This document shows, one piece after another, positions 52,978 to 61,910 of a DNA stretch of 64,000 nucleotides. The position numbers and the translations under genes were made by a program. The notes beneath the pieces are model-generated. The model saw nothing but the letters and a program-made list of their open reading frames with translations. It searched no databases and had not been told where the DNA came from. This DNA comes from Fibrobacter succinogenes. GTDB lineage: Bacteria > Fibrobacterota > Fibrobacteria > Fibrobacterales > Fibrobacteraceae. The stretch is from positions 1 to 64,000 of the forward strand of contig CACWJY010000021.1 in the NCBI GenBank assembly GCA_902761355.1, in the 5' to 3' direction. Within the stretch, counting starts at the first letter, position 1; every line of letters starts with the position of its first letter.

Positions 52978-55305
52978 CTACTGCAAATAACGACGCTTTT
53001 GCTTGCCCGCTGTGGTGTATTCCACCACGATGACCCGCGCAGCGGGCATCTTCGCAGGTTTTTGCACACCTGCGAACAGCGGGCGCCCCTGCATGTCAAA
53101 AATTCGGTAGAAAGCGGTTTCCGCTTCAGTGCCAAAATTCACACGCTGAGCGATCGCAGTCGTCCCGCTGCTAGATTCTACAACTTCAGAAGAGCTAGAT
53201 TCAGACACTGCGCTCGACGAAGATTCCGCAGCTTCTGATGAAGACGATTTCTGTTCAATCGTCCCTTCCACCGTAAACGTAACGTATTCCGACATCCAGG
53301 CAAGTCCAGAATTGTCCGTCACGACTGCAACTGCGGAATACATGCCCGGCTCAAGCCCACTAGCGTTGACCTGGTAGGGAGCGCTTGTCGCAGAGCCGAC
53401 CAAAGTATTGCCCACATAGAAGGCGACGCTCTTTACGGAACCGTCGTTGTCCTTGGCGGTGGCGCTCAAGGTGACAGCCTTGCCGGCATCGAACTTGGTC
53501 CCTGCAGAAGGCGCTGTCATGGAAACACTTGCAGCCTTGTTGCTCTGGCCAAAGCCCTGGTTGTATTCGGGCATCTTGCCGTAGCGGCCTCCCACACCTG
53601 CTAGGCTCGGGATTTCTTTCGGGAGATTTGCAACGGTGCGTTTTTCAAAACTGTAGCTCGGGTTGAAAGTTTGCGCCTGCGGAACGCCCTGCGTCACCGT
53701 ACCGTTGTAGCGGTGCTGCTGTTTGGTCCCGCTCCCGAACGTGACTCCACTAAAGTAAACGTAGCCGTTGTCGCCCCATTCGGCCAAATAGCCTTGGCCG
53801 TTGTCGATATAGCTATTCTCGTAGCGTACGTAGGCCTTCGCGTTTGCACTATGGCCGTTTGCACCCGCCACAAAGAAGCGGTTGTAGTCCACATACTGGT
53901 TGTACAGATGCACCTGCGAACCGTTGCTTTCGCCAGTGACCTTCGGCACGCGGCCGTAGGTATTGTGCCAGTAGTTATTTGCATAAGTCAGGTGGGCATC
54001 TTCGACAAGTGCCATGTAAGGATCGGTTCCCCAGCAGTTGAAATCGTTTGCGCCGTCAAAATCCAGGTAACTGATGGTGGCGTCGTCCACGAATTCCATG
54101 TCCATGCCGTCGCTAATCCACTTGTAGCTAATGTGGTCAGCCCAGAATCCCTTCACATGCTTCGATGCGGTGCCTACCGTTTCAAGGCCGTCACCGCCTT
54201 CAATCAAGTGCGGGTTCACGTCGTAAATGGCGAGGTTGCGGTAGATGTGGTTGTAAGAGCCCTCGTTACTGCGCACCACAATGGAGGCTCCGCGCAGGTT
54301 CGCACCGCGACCCATGCCCACAAGACTCTTGTTGGGCTTGGTGGTAATCCAGTTGCTCCACGCCTGCAGATTGTCCGATTCCTTCACGATTTCGAGTCCG
54401 GATTCACCGAGGCTCGCGCAGCTATTTTTCTCGAAGGCGATGCGGTAGAACTTGTTCGTCTTGCCTGTCACGCGGTTCGTCTCGCCACAAGTCGTGCGGC
54501 ACCAAGTACGCCCTTGCTTGTTCGCCTCGGTCACCGCATTGCGCATTTGCCTAAAATCGTAAGTGCCTTCGGGCACAAGGATTGTCACCGCATCGTTACT
54601 CTGCAAGTACTTGCGGATGCTTGCGGAATCGCTCGCGAAAACGATATTGCCGGCAGCGCCGCCCGTCGTAGAAGCGCCGAAGCCTTCGGCCTTCACGTTG
54701 AACGTGAAAAGCAGAACCGCTGTCGGATCCGTTTCGGCAGAAGTCCAAATCCACTTGGCTTGCGTGTTTGCAGCAAAGCCGGAAAGCGCCGCCCCGCTCG
54801 GGAGCTTGTTGCTTGCGTAGTTGAGGGTTGTCGCGCCGCCCCACTGGCTAAGATCGCGGCCCTTGTTTTTCCAGGAATTGTTGCTTACCACAGGCTTTGA
54901 TTTCCAGCCACTGCCGGAATAGTAAGACTTGTCGAGGTCATCGATTTGCACCATGACACCGGGGGCTCCCTGGCCGTTCACACCCACGACAGAAATCGCG
55001 TTCTCGCCCGGCAAGAAAGTCATCGGCACAAAACGCACGCGGCCAGCCTGGTTGTCTTCGGCAAGGAGCGCGCCATTGTGGTAGAGCCTGTAACCGCCAT
55101 CGGCCACAATCCAGATACCCGGACCCTCGCCCGCATTATAAGTCGCGGCAACCAGCTGTGAGCCCACCTTGTCGCCGCCGCCATAAGCCGCTTCAGAAGG
55201 GAGTTGAACCACTTCTGTCGCAGGGACAGCGGCATGCACCGCAGAAAAACCCAAAAGCGAGACAAAGCCCGCTAAAGCCAACCCAACATCCTTTTTTACT
55301 CCCAT
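52978..55305 (-). CDS. Secreted PL1 pectate lyase, multidomain
   Basis: A 775-residue enzyme. A signal peptide (about 1-25) is followed by a beta-rich N-terminal region (about 30-210) of unknown family and the PL1 parallel beta-helix (about 225-570). Key PL1 features are the SLVGMGRGANLRG segment, the Asp-rich calcium region DGMDMEFVDDATI and the HNTYGRVPKV segment with the likely catalytic Arg. A bacterial Ig-like domain (about 605-695), a Ser-rich linker and a C-terminal sorting-like domain (YRIFDMQGRPLFAG) follow. It cleaves polygalacturonate by beta-elimination. It is transcribed divergently from the TIGR02147 gene at 55602. Confidence 0.93.
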   Translation of the reverse strand: MGVKKDVGLALAGFVSLLGFSAVHAAVPATEVVQLPSEAAYGGGDKVGSQLVAATYNAGEGPGIWIVADGGYRLYHNGALLAEDNQAGRVRFVPMTFLPGENAISVVGVNGQGAPGVMVQIDDLDKSYYSGSGWKSKPVVSNNSWKNKGRDLSQWGGATTLNYASNKLPSGAALSGFAANTQAKWIWTSAETDPTAVLLFTFNVKAEGFGASTTGGAAGNIVFASDSASIRKYLQSNDAVTILVPEGTYDFRQMRNAVTEANKQGRTWCRTTCGETNRVTGKTNKFYRIAFEKNSCASLGESGLEIVKESDNLQAWSNWITTKPNKSLVGMGRGANLRGASIVVRSNEGSYNHIYRNLAIYDVNPHLIEGGDGLETVGTASKHVKGFWADHISYKWISDGMDMEFVDDATISYLDFDGANDFNCWGTDPYMALVEDAHLTYANNYWHNTYGRVPKVTGESNGSQVHLYNQYVDYNRFFVAGANGHSANAKAYVRYENSYIDNGQGYLAEWGDNGYVYFSGVTFGSGTKQQHRYNGTVTQGVPQAQTFNPSYSFEKRTVANLPKEIPSLAGVGGRYGKMPEYNQGFGQSNKAASVSMTAPSAGTKFDAGKAVTLSATAKDNDGSVKSVAFYVGNTLVGSATSAPYQVNASGLEPGMYSAVAVVTDNSGLAWMSEYVTFTVEGTIEQKSSSSEAAESSSSAVSESSSSEVVESSSGTTAIAQRVNFGTEAETAFYRIFDMQGRPLFAGVQKPAKMPAARVIVVEYTTAGKQKRRYLQ

Positions 55306-55601
55306 TTTTTCCTCTTTTTGTAATATTGCCTTTTATAATCTAATTTTGGCACTTTTGTTTTCAAAACGTTATCCACCAAGCCCATTAATATGTGTTTGGT
55401 CATTGACAACGATTGTAAAAGCTCCTTTTACGCAAAAAAAATACACTCCTATCGGAGTGCTGGGTAGTTTTTTTGAAATTTAGGGTTGTCCGTAGACTAC
55501 GGCCAAAAAACGCCGACATGTTTCCATTTTTAATGTCTTTTATACACCATAATAATAAAATTTTACTTTACATTTGCAAATATTTATCTAACTTTAGCAA
55601 C
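55306..55601. promoter_or_regulatory. Divergent intergenic region, PL1 / TIGR02147, with hairpin
   Basis: This 296-base AT-rich gap separates the PL1 start from the TIGR02147 start. It must hold both promoters. A hairpin CACTCC-TATC-GGAGTG (55444-55459) is followed by CTGGGTAG and seven T, as in a terminator or attenuator on the plus strand, although no gene precedes it. I see no other clear motif. Confidence 0.5.
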
Positions 55602-56441
55602 ATGAACAATGTTTCCACAATTAGTGTATTTATGTATTTTGATTACCGGGATTATATCCGGGCCGTTGTGGAAGCATTGCAATCCAGAGGGCAGTCCATC
55701 CGTTCCATTCAAGAAAGCGCCGGAGTCTCGGGTTCCGCCTTTTTCAACCGCATTCTAGACGGATCCCGCCCGCTTTCTGCTGCAAACGCAAAGACGCTCG
55801 CCAAAGCCTGGGGGCTTTCCGATGAAGAATCCGAATACTTTCTGACGCTAGTCCGCTTCGGCAACGAAAAGAACGTGGACGAACGCGAAAACTTGCTCAA
55901 GAAACTCCTCACCGTACGCGCCAACAAGCAGGAATACGAGCTCCAGGATTCCGCCCTCAAGTTCTTTTCGAAGTGGTACTACCCCGTCTTGCGCGACCTG
56001 TTGCCGCTCCTCCCCGCAAACACCCCTGCCGAAAAAATCGGCCGGATGTTCACGCCCGCGCTTCGCGCCCCGCAAGTGCAAAGCGGAATCAAGTACCTAA
56101 AGGAAGCCGGATTCGTTTCTTTGAACGATGACGGAACCTACCATGTCGAGCAACCCACCATCTCGACGCCGCCCCGCGTGCGCTCTACCATTCTGCGCAA
56201 ATACCATTTAAAGAACCTCGAAGTCAATAGCGAAGTTTACGACCTGTTCTCGAGCGATGACCGCAGCATCACCAGCGTAACCTGCAGCCTTTCCAAGGAA
56301 AGTTTCGAAAAGGTTCGCGAAGAAATCGCCAAGCTTCGCGAAAAGATTTTGGCCATGTCCCGCGAAGAAAAGAACCCCGACCGCGTCTGTCATGTCGGAT
56401 TCCAGCTCGTGAATCGCGCCAAGGTGAAGGAGGGCAAATAA
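55602..56441 (+). CDS. TIGR02147-family putative transcriptional regulator (module 1)
   Basis: A 279-residue protein of the TIGR02147 family. The opening MYFDYRDYIRAVVEAL is followed by a helix-turn-helix-like stretch (about 30-75) with SIRSIQESAGVSGSAFFNRI, SAANAKTLAKAWGLSDEESEYF. The middle has the family signature FFSKWYYPVLRDLLPLL. The C-terminal part contains STILRKYHLKNLEV and SVTCSLSKESFEKVREEIAKL. Members are numerous in Fibrobacter and their function is not established; the HTH suggests DNA binding. The ATG is at 55602. The stop overlaps the lipoprotein start by one base, with GGAGGG upstream. It lies divergent from the PL1 gene. Confidence 0.88.
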   Translation: MNNVSTISVFMYFDYRDYIRAVVEALQSRGQSIRSIQESAGVSGSAFFNRILDGSRPLSAANAKTLAKAWGLSDEESEYFLTLVRFGNEKNVDERENLLKKLLTVRANKQEYELQDSALKFFSKWYYPVLRDLLPLLPANTPAEKIGRMFTPALRAPQVQSGIKYLKEAGFVSLNDDGTYHVEQPTISTPPRVRSTILRKYHLKNLEVNSEVYDLFSSDDRSITSVTCSLSKESFEKVREEIAKLREKILAMSREEKNPDRVCHVGFQLVNRAKVKEGK

Positions 56442-57643
56442 TGAAGGTTATTCTCGCCCTTTCGCTTTTCGCAGCCAGCCTCGGCATCGCATTCACCGCC
56501 TGCAGCACAAGTGAAAATTCTGTCGCAAACGGCACAGGCAGCAACGCAGGCGAAACCGAAATTGCCGGCATCGTTACAGCCACCAATCACGGAATGCCCC
56601 TCAAAAACGCCGTCGCCCGTGTATGGATTTTAAACGAGGATTCCATGCTTGTCGCCTACGAAGACTCCCTTGACGACAACGGCATTCTCAAGATTAACTC
56701 CGCTGCCTTGAGCGAAAAGAAGGCCCCCGTCCAGCTGCTCGAAATGCGCTCCGGCGATTCGCTTTCCATTATGCGCTGGGTCGACTTCGAACGCAGTCCG
56801 GAGCAGAATCTCGCCATCGCCCAAAGCGAAAGCCTGAAAGGCATCATCACCAATAACGGTACCGCCGTCGAAAACGCAACCGTAAGCATTCTAGACCAAA
56901 CCGTCACCACGGATGTACAAGGATACTTTGAATTCAGCGGTTTGCCTGCAGGCGTGCACTACGCCTTCGTCGAAGGGTATTTCGGCAAATTCTCTTACCA
57001 AATGGAAACCGGCCTAAGCGATGGCGCCACGACAAATCACATCAACATCGCCGACAGCATTTTCACCGTTGTCGAAGACTTTGAAAATTGGAAACACAGG
57101 CAGACCTTTATCGGCAAGAGTTTTGGACAAGGTTGGTGGTTTATTTGCACCGACTCCCTGCAAGGCGGGAACAGCCGCGTCGCCGAAGGCATCGATAGCG
57201 ACAAGATTCTCGTTACCGGCGACAGCGCCAAGAGCGGAAGCAGCCTGCACCTGATTTTCAATATCGATCAGGAAACTAAAGGCCATTACGGCGTCGCAGG
57301 GTTCTCTATCGGCGACGATTTTGACGAAGACGACATGTTCGCGTTCTACGACTTGCGAAGCGCCACCGCCATTTCGTTCGACGCCAAGGGCAGCGGAAAG
57401 ATTTCGTTGCAAATCACCAAGCGCGGCAACGACGGCAAGCGAGACTTTCACCAGACCGCCTTCGTGACGCTCGGCGACGAATGGAAACATTTCACTTTTA
57501 CCGCCGACGATTTCGACACGGAACTTATCGCCGTCAACACCATCAACATCTTGGTGACCGAAGACGCAGAGATTTTCTTGGACAACATTCGCTTTGACGG
57601 CATTTCGCCGAGCATGTGGCCAAGCCTCGGAATGCGATTCTAG
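56441..57643 (+). CDS. Lipoprotein with Ig-like and CBM11-like domains (module 1)
   Basis: A 400-residue lipoprotein. The lipobox is FTAC (Cys21). Two Ig-like/carboxypeptidase-regulatory-type repeats follow: ETEIAGIVTATNHGMPLKNA (about 38-57) and SLKGIITNNGTAVENATVSI (about 130-149). The C-terminal 190 residues form a CBM11/CIA30-like jelly roll (VVEDFENWKHRQTFIG ... EIFLDNIRFDG). This suggests a surface glycan-binding protein. Translation is coupled to the TIGR02147 gene through TAATG. The GH5 gene follows 26 bp later, so the three may form one transcript. The same pair exists on the opposite strand at 59638-61733. Confidence 0.85.
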   Translation: MKVILALSLFAASLGIAFTACSTSENSVANGTGSNAGETEIAGIVTATNHGMPLKNAVARVWILNEDSMLVAYEDSLDDNGILKINSAALSEKKAPVQLLEMRSGDSLSIMRWVDFERSPEQNLAIAQSESLKGIITNNGTAVENATVSILDQTVTTDVQGYFEFSGLPAGVHYAFVEGYFGKFSYQMETGLSDGATTNHINIADSIFTVVEDFENWKHRQTFIGKSFGQGWWFICTDSLQGGNSRVAEGIDSDKILVTGDSAKSGSSLHLIFNIDQETKGHYGVAGFSIGDDFDEDDMFAFYDLRSATAISFDAKGSGKISLQITKRGNDGKRDFHQTAFVTLGDEWKHFTFTADDFDTELIAVNTINILVTEDAEIFLDNIRFDGISPSMWPSLGMRF

Positions 57644-57669
57644 AATTTTCACATATAGGAGTGTGCTTT

Positions 57670-59562
57670 ATGAAAAAGACAAATATAGGCATAGTAGCCT
57701 TGTGCGCTCTCGCTTTTACAAGCAGCGCGTTCGCCACCATTCAACCCACGCGCGTCGGCCCCGTTAGCCAATACGGCGCTTTGCAAAGCGGCAAGAATTC
57801 CGCTGGCGAAGGCCGCATTTATGGCAGCGTGCAAGGCGTCAAGGACGGCGCCGAGGTCCAGGTTCGCGGAATGAGCCTCACTTGGAGTCAGTACTGGCCG
57901 TACGGCAGCAGTTTTTACGGGAGTTCCTTTATCGACACTTTGGTCGGCTCCTGGAACGTTGAGCTCGTCCGCTCTGCCATGGGCGTCGTGCCGCCTTGGG
58001 GACACGGAAGCTACATGACCCGCCCCGAATATTTCGAATCGCAAATGGACACCGTGGTTCAAGCCGCTATTCAAAATGACGTTTACGTCTTGATTGACTG
58101 GCACAGCGAAGGCGGTTACTACAACTGCATCCACAAGGGAACAAAGCCAAAGTACGAATTCAACGACAACAAGACCTGCTTTACCGCAAACGATGCCGCC
58201 GCCTTCTTCGGACGCATGGCTGAACGCTACGGCAAGTACCCGCATGTCATTTTCGAAATCTACAACGAACCCGTGAGTGAATCCTGGGCAGACCTGAAAG
58301 CCTACGCCGACACGGTCATCAGCGCTATCCGCAAACATTCGAAGAACCTGGTAATCGTCGGAACCCCGATGTGGTCTTCTATGGCAGGCGATGCCGTAGC
58401 TGCCCCCGTACAAGACGATAACGTCGCCTACACTTACCATTTCTACGCCAACCTGCATCAGACTTCTAGCCACTTGTCCAGTTCCAACAAGGCGATGGAA
58501 GCCGGCCTTAGCGTATTCGTAACGGAATGGGGCGGCATCGATGAAATCTTCACCAAGGAAGCCCACAAGACCGAACTCGAGAAATTCCTCGCATGGACCA
58601 ACGAGAAGAAAATTTCTTGCGCCAAGTGGGATGTCGAAAAGCCCTTCCTCGAAAACAACGATGTTGACAACTACATCAAAGAAAACATTTTGCCCGCAAA
58701 GACCACCTACCAGAAAAATCTGAATTGGGAAACCGAAATCAACGACAAGTTGCCCAACTTGATTACATACGGCGCCGGCACCGATATTCCGGGCAAGTGG
58801 AGCAGCACCAGCGACATCGACGACTACGGCGACGAACAGGGCGACAAGGGAAACTCCACCTTTACCGACAACTCTACCGAAACTACCGTGAAAATGGACA
58901 ACATGAAGCTTGACACCGTCGGCACCGGCTTTGATTACGCCCCGTACATTCGCGCAGAATACGCGTTCGACGGTGAGCCCGATTTGTCCAAGTGCAAAAT
59001 GGTTAGCTACCGCTACAAAGGAGCAAACCACCAGTTTATCCTCTACTACGATTGGAACGCCAGTATCGATGTCTTTGGCGAAGGCGCCTGGGACTACCCC
59101 TTTGTCGAAATGCCGTATGCACCCGAATGGGAAACGGTCTACGTGGATTTAGGCTGGATGATGAGCAACGGCTGGCAGGCAGCACTCCCGCTGACCCCGG
59201 TTCTTTCGACGGCGACCGCGTTCCGCTTTAATGTAACAAACGACTTTTTCGACACCTCGCTTTGGGTCGAAAACATCAAGTGCATCGAAAGCGTCGAGGG
59301 CTATACACCTGTAAAAATCCCCACAAACACAGACGCCGTCCAAACGCAGATTGCAAAGGCAAATTACCGCATAAACACCAACGGTTTGAACATTATCGCC
59401 ACCGGCATCAAGAACGGTACGCATTACTCGCTTTCGAACATCCTCGGACAAACACTACGTTCCGGCATCGCAAACGCAAGCAGCATTAAGCTAAGCGCAC
59501 CGCAGGCAGGCCGCTACATTCTCCGCATCGGCAATTCCGTCCACCCGATTTCAATCAAATAA
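57670..59562 (+). CDS. Secreted GH5 endoglucanase-type enzyme
   Basis: A 630-residue enzyme. The signal peptide ends near residue 22 (SSAFA). The GH5 barrel runs about 40-350: VRGMSLTWSQYW, VLIDWHSEG, acid/base Glu200 in FEIYNEPVSESW, and nucleophile Glu286 in VTEWGGID. A CBM11-like domain (about 370-540) follows, with YRYKGANHQFILYYDWNAS and SLWVENIKCIE. A C-terminal sorting-like domain (YSLSNILGQTLRSG ... GRYILRIGNSV) ends it. The ATG at 57670 has AGGAG 9 bases upstream. It lies between two TIGR02147/lipoprotein modules, and directly follows the first. Confidence 0.93.
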   Translation: MKKTNIGIVALCALAFTSSAFATIQPTRVGPVSQYGALQSGKNSAGEGRIYGSVQGVKDGAEVQVRGMSLTWSQYWPYGSSFYGSSFIDTLVGSWNVELVRSAMGVVPPWGHGSYMTRPEYFESQMDTVVQAAIQNDVYVLIDWHSEGGYYNCIHKGTKPKYEFNDNKTCFTANDAAAFFGRMAERYGKYPHVIFEIYNEPVSESWADLKAYADTVISAIRKHSKNLVIVGTPMWSSMAGDAVAAPVQDDNVAYTYHFYANLHQTSSHLSSSNKAMEAGLSVFVTEWGGIDEIFTKEAHKTELEKFLAWTNEKKISCAKWDVEKPFLENNDVDNYIKENILPAKTTYQKNLNWETEINDKLPNLITYGAGTDIPGKWSSTSDIDDYGDEQGDKGNSTFTDNSTETTVKMDNMKLDTVGTGFDYAPYIRAEYAFDGEPDLSKCKMVSYRYKGANHQFILYYDWNASIDVFGEGAWDYPFVEMPYAPEWETVYVDLGWMMSNGWQAALPLTPVLSTATAFRFNVTNDFFDTSLWVENIKCIESVEGYTPVKIPTNTDAVQTQIAKANYRINTNGLNIIATGIKNGTHYSLSNILGQTLRSGIANASSIKLSAPQAGRYILRIGNSVHPISIK

Positions 59563-59605
59563 GCGAAAGCCTTTCCCCGATACAAAAGGGAGCAAGAGCA
59601 AAAGC

Positions 59606-59625
59606 GCCTCGGCATTCGCCGAGGC
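59606..59625. terminator. Terminator between the GH5 gene and module 2
   Basis: A perfect 8-bp stem GCCTCGGC-ATTC-GCCGAGGC. On the plus strand it is followed by ATCTTTATTT, and on the minus strand by GCTTTTGC, so it can serve both convergent units. Confidence 0.75.
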
Positions 59626-59637
59626 ATCTTTATTTGG

Positions 59638-60882
59638 TTAATCGATAATTTGAATTCCTTCGAATACGATTTCGTCTATATCGAGGCGAGAGCCTTCGGA
59701 TATGAAGATGCTGAATATGCCAATCTCTGTCGAAATTTCGTCCCAAGCGACCTGGTAATTTTTGTCGTCCAGAAGCTCGTCACCGGGCCGAAGGACCAAT
59801 TCCGTCCATTCGTCGTTTGCCGTCGCAATCCATAACGCCTTGTTATAGTTGTTGTTTTCAAGTTGACGGTAATGTTCAAGCGCAACGGCAAACCGGCAGT
59901 CCCCGCGAACCTTCATTCGGACCGCAGAAAGCGAGCTCAGGTCATAATAACCCGAATCGAGTCCTATATGCGTTCCAAGCATCACGTAGCCTGTATCTTG
60001 GATGGTAAACTTTAACGTGAGATACTTTCCGCGAGCACCGTCATCTACAAGCGCGCCCGCAAAACCGCCGGCACTGTCAGGACTTTCAAAGGTCGCCCCC
60101 TTGTGCGGCATGTAGTACCAACCGTAATTCGGGTATTTCTTTGCCAAATTATTCAGGTTGTCGCCATCGTCGAAATCTTCGAAGACGTATTCGCGGGTAA
60201 CATTTGAAATACGGATGAGCGTATCTACAGAAGCACCGGCATCAAGCGAAACATCGGCAACAGGCTGATCATCCGCAAGAAGCGTATATAGGCCCGCAGG
60301 AACATGCGAGAAGACAAACTCGCTTCCATCATTTTTTGCCCAATAGGGAGTCGCATCAAGCATCACGACACTGCGCGAAACTACAGAATCAGAGGCCGCA
60401 GCCCCGGTACGCACCGTAAGCGATACAGACGGCTGAAGCTCAATTTCATCGGCCATGGAATCTACCACATCGAGTTTTGACCACACCATGAGCGAGGAGT
60501 CCTCGCCGGCAATCCCTTCGACATAGCACCTTGCGTTCTGGCACTGGTCAGGTTTAGTCTCGAACTGCACCATTCCGGAATCATCCGCTGTTGCAGTTTC
60601 TAGCGCCGTGACATAGGACGGGAGGAATTGCCTCACATCCTGGATATTCACGTCTTCGGACGGACTTTCCGCAGAAGCGGCTCTAGGACGCTGGTACAAG
60701 GTAACACGCGCCTGCGGAATCGGCTTGTGAACTCCATCAAGCGCAACGACCGCAATCCCGTTTGTCGTCTCGCTCGTGGCTCCCGCAGTTTCGGGCCCAC
60801 TGTCGGAACAGCCCAAAAACATCGTCAGAATTAGGCCGAGCGCGAAATAAAACAATTTTTGGATCCTAAACACCTGGAGCAT
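59638..60882 (-). CDS. Lipoprotein with Ig-like and CBM11-like domains (module 2)
   Basis: A 414-residue lipoprotein. The lipobox is FLGC (Cys25). Two Ig-like parts follow (about 40-130 and 155-225, the second ending FVFSHVPAGLYTLLAD). The C-terminal CBM11-like domain starts at YVFEDFDDGDNLNNLAKKYP (about 231) and ends SRLDIDEIVFEG. The plan is the same as the module 1 lipoprotein, although the sequences differ a good deal. Its ATG lies 2 bases after the TIGR02147 stop. It may recognise a different glycan from module 1. Confidence 0.83.
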   Translation of the reverse strand: MLQVFRIQKLFYFALGLILTMFLGCSDSGPETAGATSETTNGIAVVALDGVHKPIPQARVTLYQRPRAASAESPSEDVNIQDVRQFLPSYVTALETATADDSGMVQFETKPDQCQNARCYVEGIAGEDSSLMVWSKLDVVDSMADEIELQPSVSLTVRTGAAASDSVVSRSVVMLDATPYWAKNDGSEFVFSHVPAGLYTLLADDQPVADVSLDAGASVDTLIRISNVTREYVFEDFDDGDNLNNLAKKYPNYGWYYMPHKGATFESPDSAGGFAGALVDDGARGKYLTLKFTIQDTGYVMLGTHIGLDSGYYDLSSLSAVRMKVRGDCRFAVALEHYRQLENNNYNKALWIATANDEWTELVLRPGDELLDDKNYQVAWDEISTEIGIFSIFISEGSRLDIDEIVFEGIQIID

Positions 60883-60884
60883 TT

Positions 60885-61733
60885 TTACCGTTCTTCCTTT
60901 TTCATCATCGGGAACAACTGAAAATTTAATTGATAAACGCTATCGCATATTTGCGCGGGCATCGCATTGACCACATTGACGATGGATTTTCGCGTTTCGG
61001 CAAGAATATCGCGGATTTTTTGGATTTGATTCGAGTCAAGCGCCATGGTAAGCGTGCTTATATCGCGCTTTTCCTTCGGGGTATTGGCAATCGAATCGCG
61101 CGCCAATTCCGCGATACAGCCCTGGTAGTCGCTAATGGTTGCACTCAGCCAATGTTCCTGCGTACGGAGGTGCGCCTCGGTGGGTTCCACGCGGCCATCC
61201 TTGCGTTGGCGGGCAAGTCCCAACTGCAACAGCGCCTCAACGGCTTTCTCAACCTGAAAGGCGGTGAGTTTCGGAATGCATGCCTCGGCGAGCTCAGCCG
61301 CATCTTGCGGGCCACGATAATCGAACACATCTAGTGCCGAACGGATCATCGGGTAGTACCACTGTTGAAAATAGCGGTACCGAGCCTCATCTAGCTCGCG
61401 ACAACTCGCTGGACGCATTTTCTGAAGCGCCTCAAAATGCTTGCGCACTTCTTCGTCGGTTTTAGCCTTGCCGTAAGCGACCGTCTCACGGAAGTATTCC
61501 GCCTTTGCCTCCTTGAAACGGAAAAATTGAACGAAAGCCTCAACACACTTGGGCGAAACATGGCGTTTGCCCTGCAATATCTTTACCAGGAGGCTTGCAT
61601 CCATACTGACCGCAGTGGCAAACACACGGTAGCTGAATGTCGGATCCAACGACTTTTCCAGTTCGTAGAAGTCCTGCAAGAACTTGCGGTAGTCGGTATA
61701 GTCGTATATGTTTATCTTATTTCTTGCGAACAT
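60885..61733 (-). CDS. TIGR02147-family putative transcriptional regulator (module 2)
   Basis: A 282-residue TIGR02147 protein. The opening NIYDYTDYRKFLQDFYE and the HTH-like region (SYRVFATAVSMDASLLVKIL, about 35-54) match module 1. The signature RYFQQWYYPMIRSALDVF (about 120-137) and the C-terminal STLTMALDSNQIQKIRDIL also correspond. It is probably cytoplasmic and DNA-binding; the ligand is unknown. It is divergent from the GH26 gene at 61911 across 177 bases, and its lipoprotein partner follows 2 bases after its stop. Regulation of the GH26 gene is inferred from this layout. Confidence 0.88.
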   Translation of the reverse strand: MFARNKINIYDYTDYRKFLQDFYELEKSLDPTFSYRVFATAVSMDASLLVKILQGKRHVSPKCVEAFVQFFRFKEAKAEYFRETVAYGKAKTDEEVRKHFEALQKMRPASCRELDEARYRYFQQWYYPMIRSALDVFDYRGPQDAAELAEACIPKLTAFQVEKAVEALLQLGLARQRKDGRVEPTEAHLRTQEHWLSATISDYQGCIAELARDSIANTPKEKRDISTLTMALDSNQIQKIRDILAETRKSIVNVVNAMPAQICDSVYQLNFQLFPMMKKEER

Positions 61734-61910
61734 GATTTGCTACCCCAAGAATATAGTTTCTATCATCAAAATAATCAATTTCTACAACCGCTTTTTATTG
61801 ATTTTTTACAGGTATGTTGACATTTTTGTCCACACCCAGCCTAAAAAAAACGACCTCCTATTTATTTATAAGCATAGATTTAGGGTATAATGGTGTATCA
61901 AGGAGTTACT

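Noticed and set aside
57649..59031. A 460-codon frame opposite the GH5 gene, and a 549-codon one at 61866-63515 opposite GH26
   Set aside because: Both are shadows of secreted hydrolases; their translations have no recognisable features.
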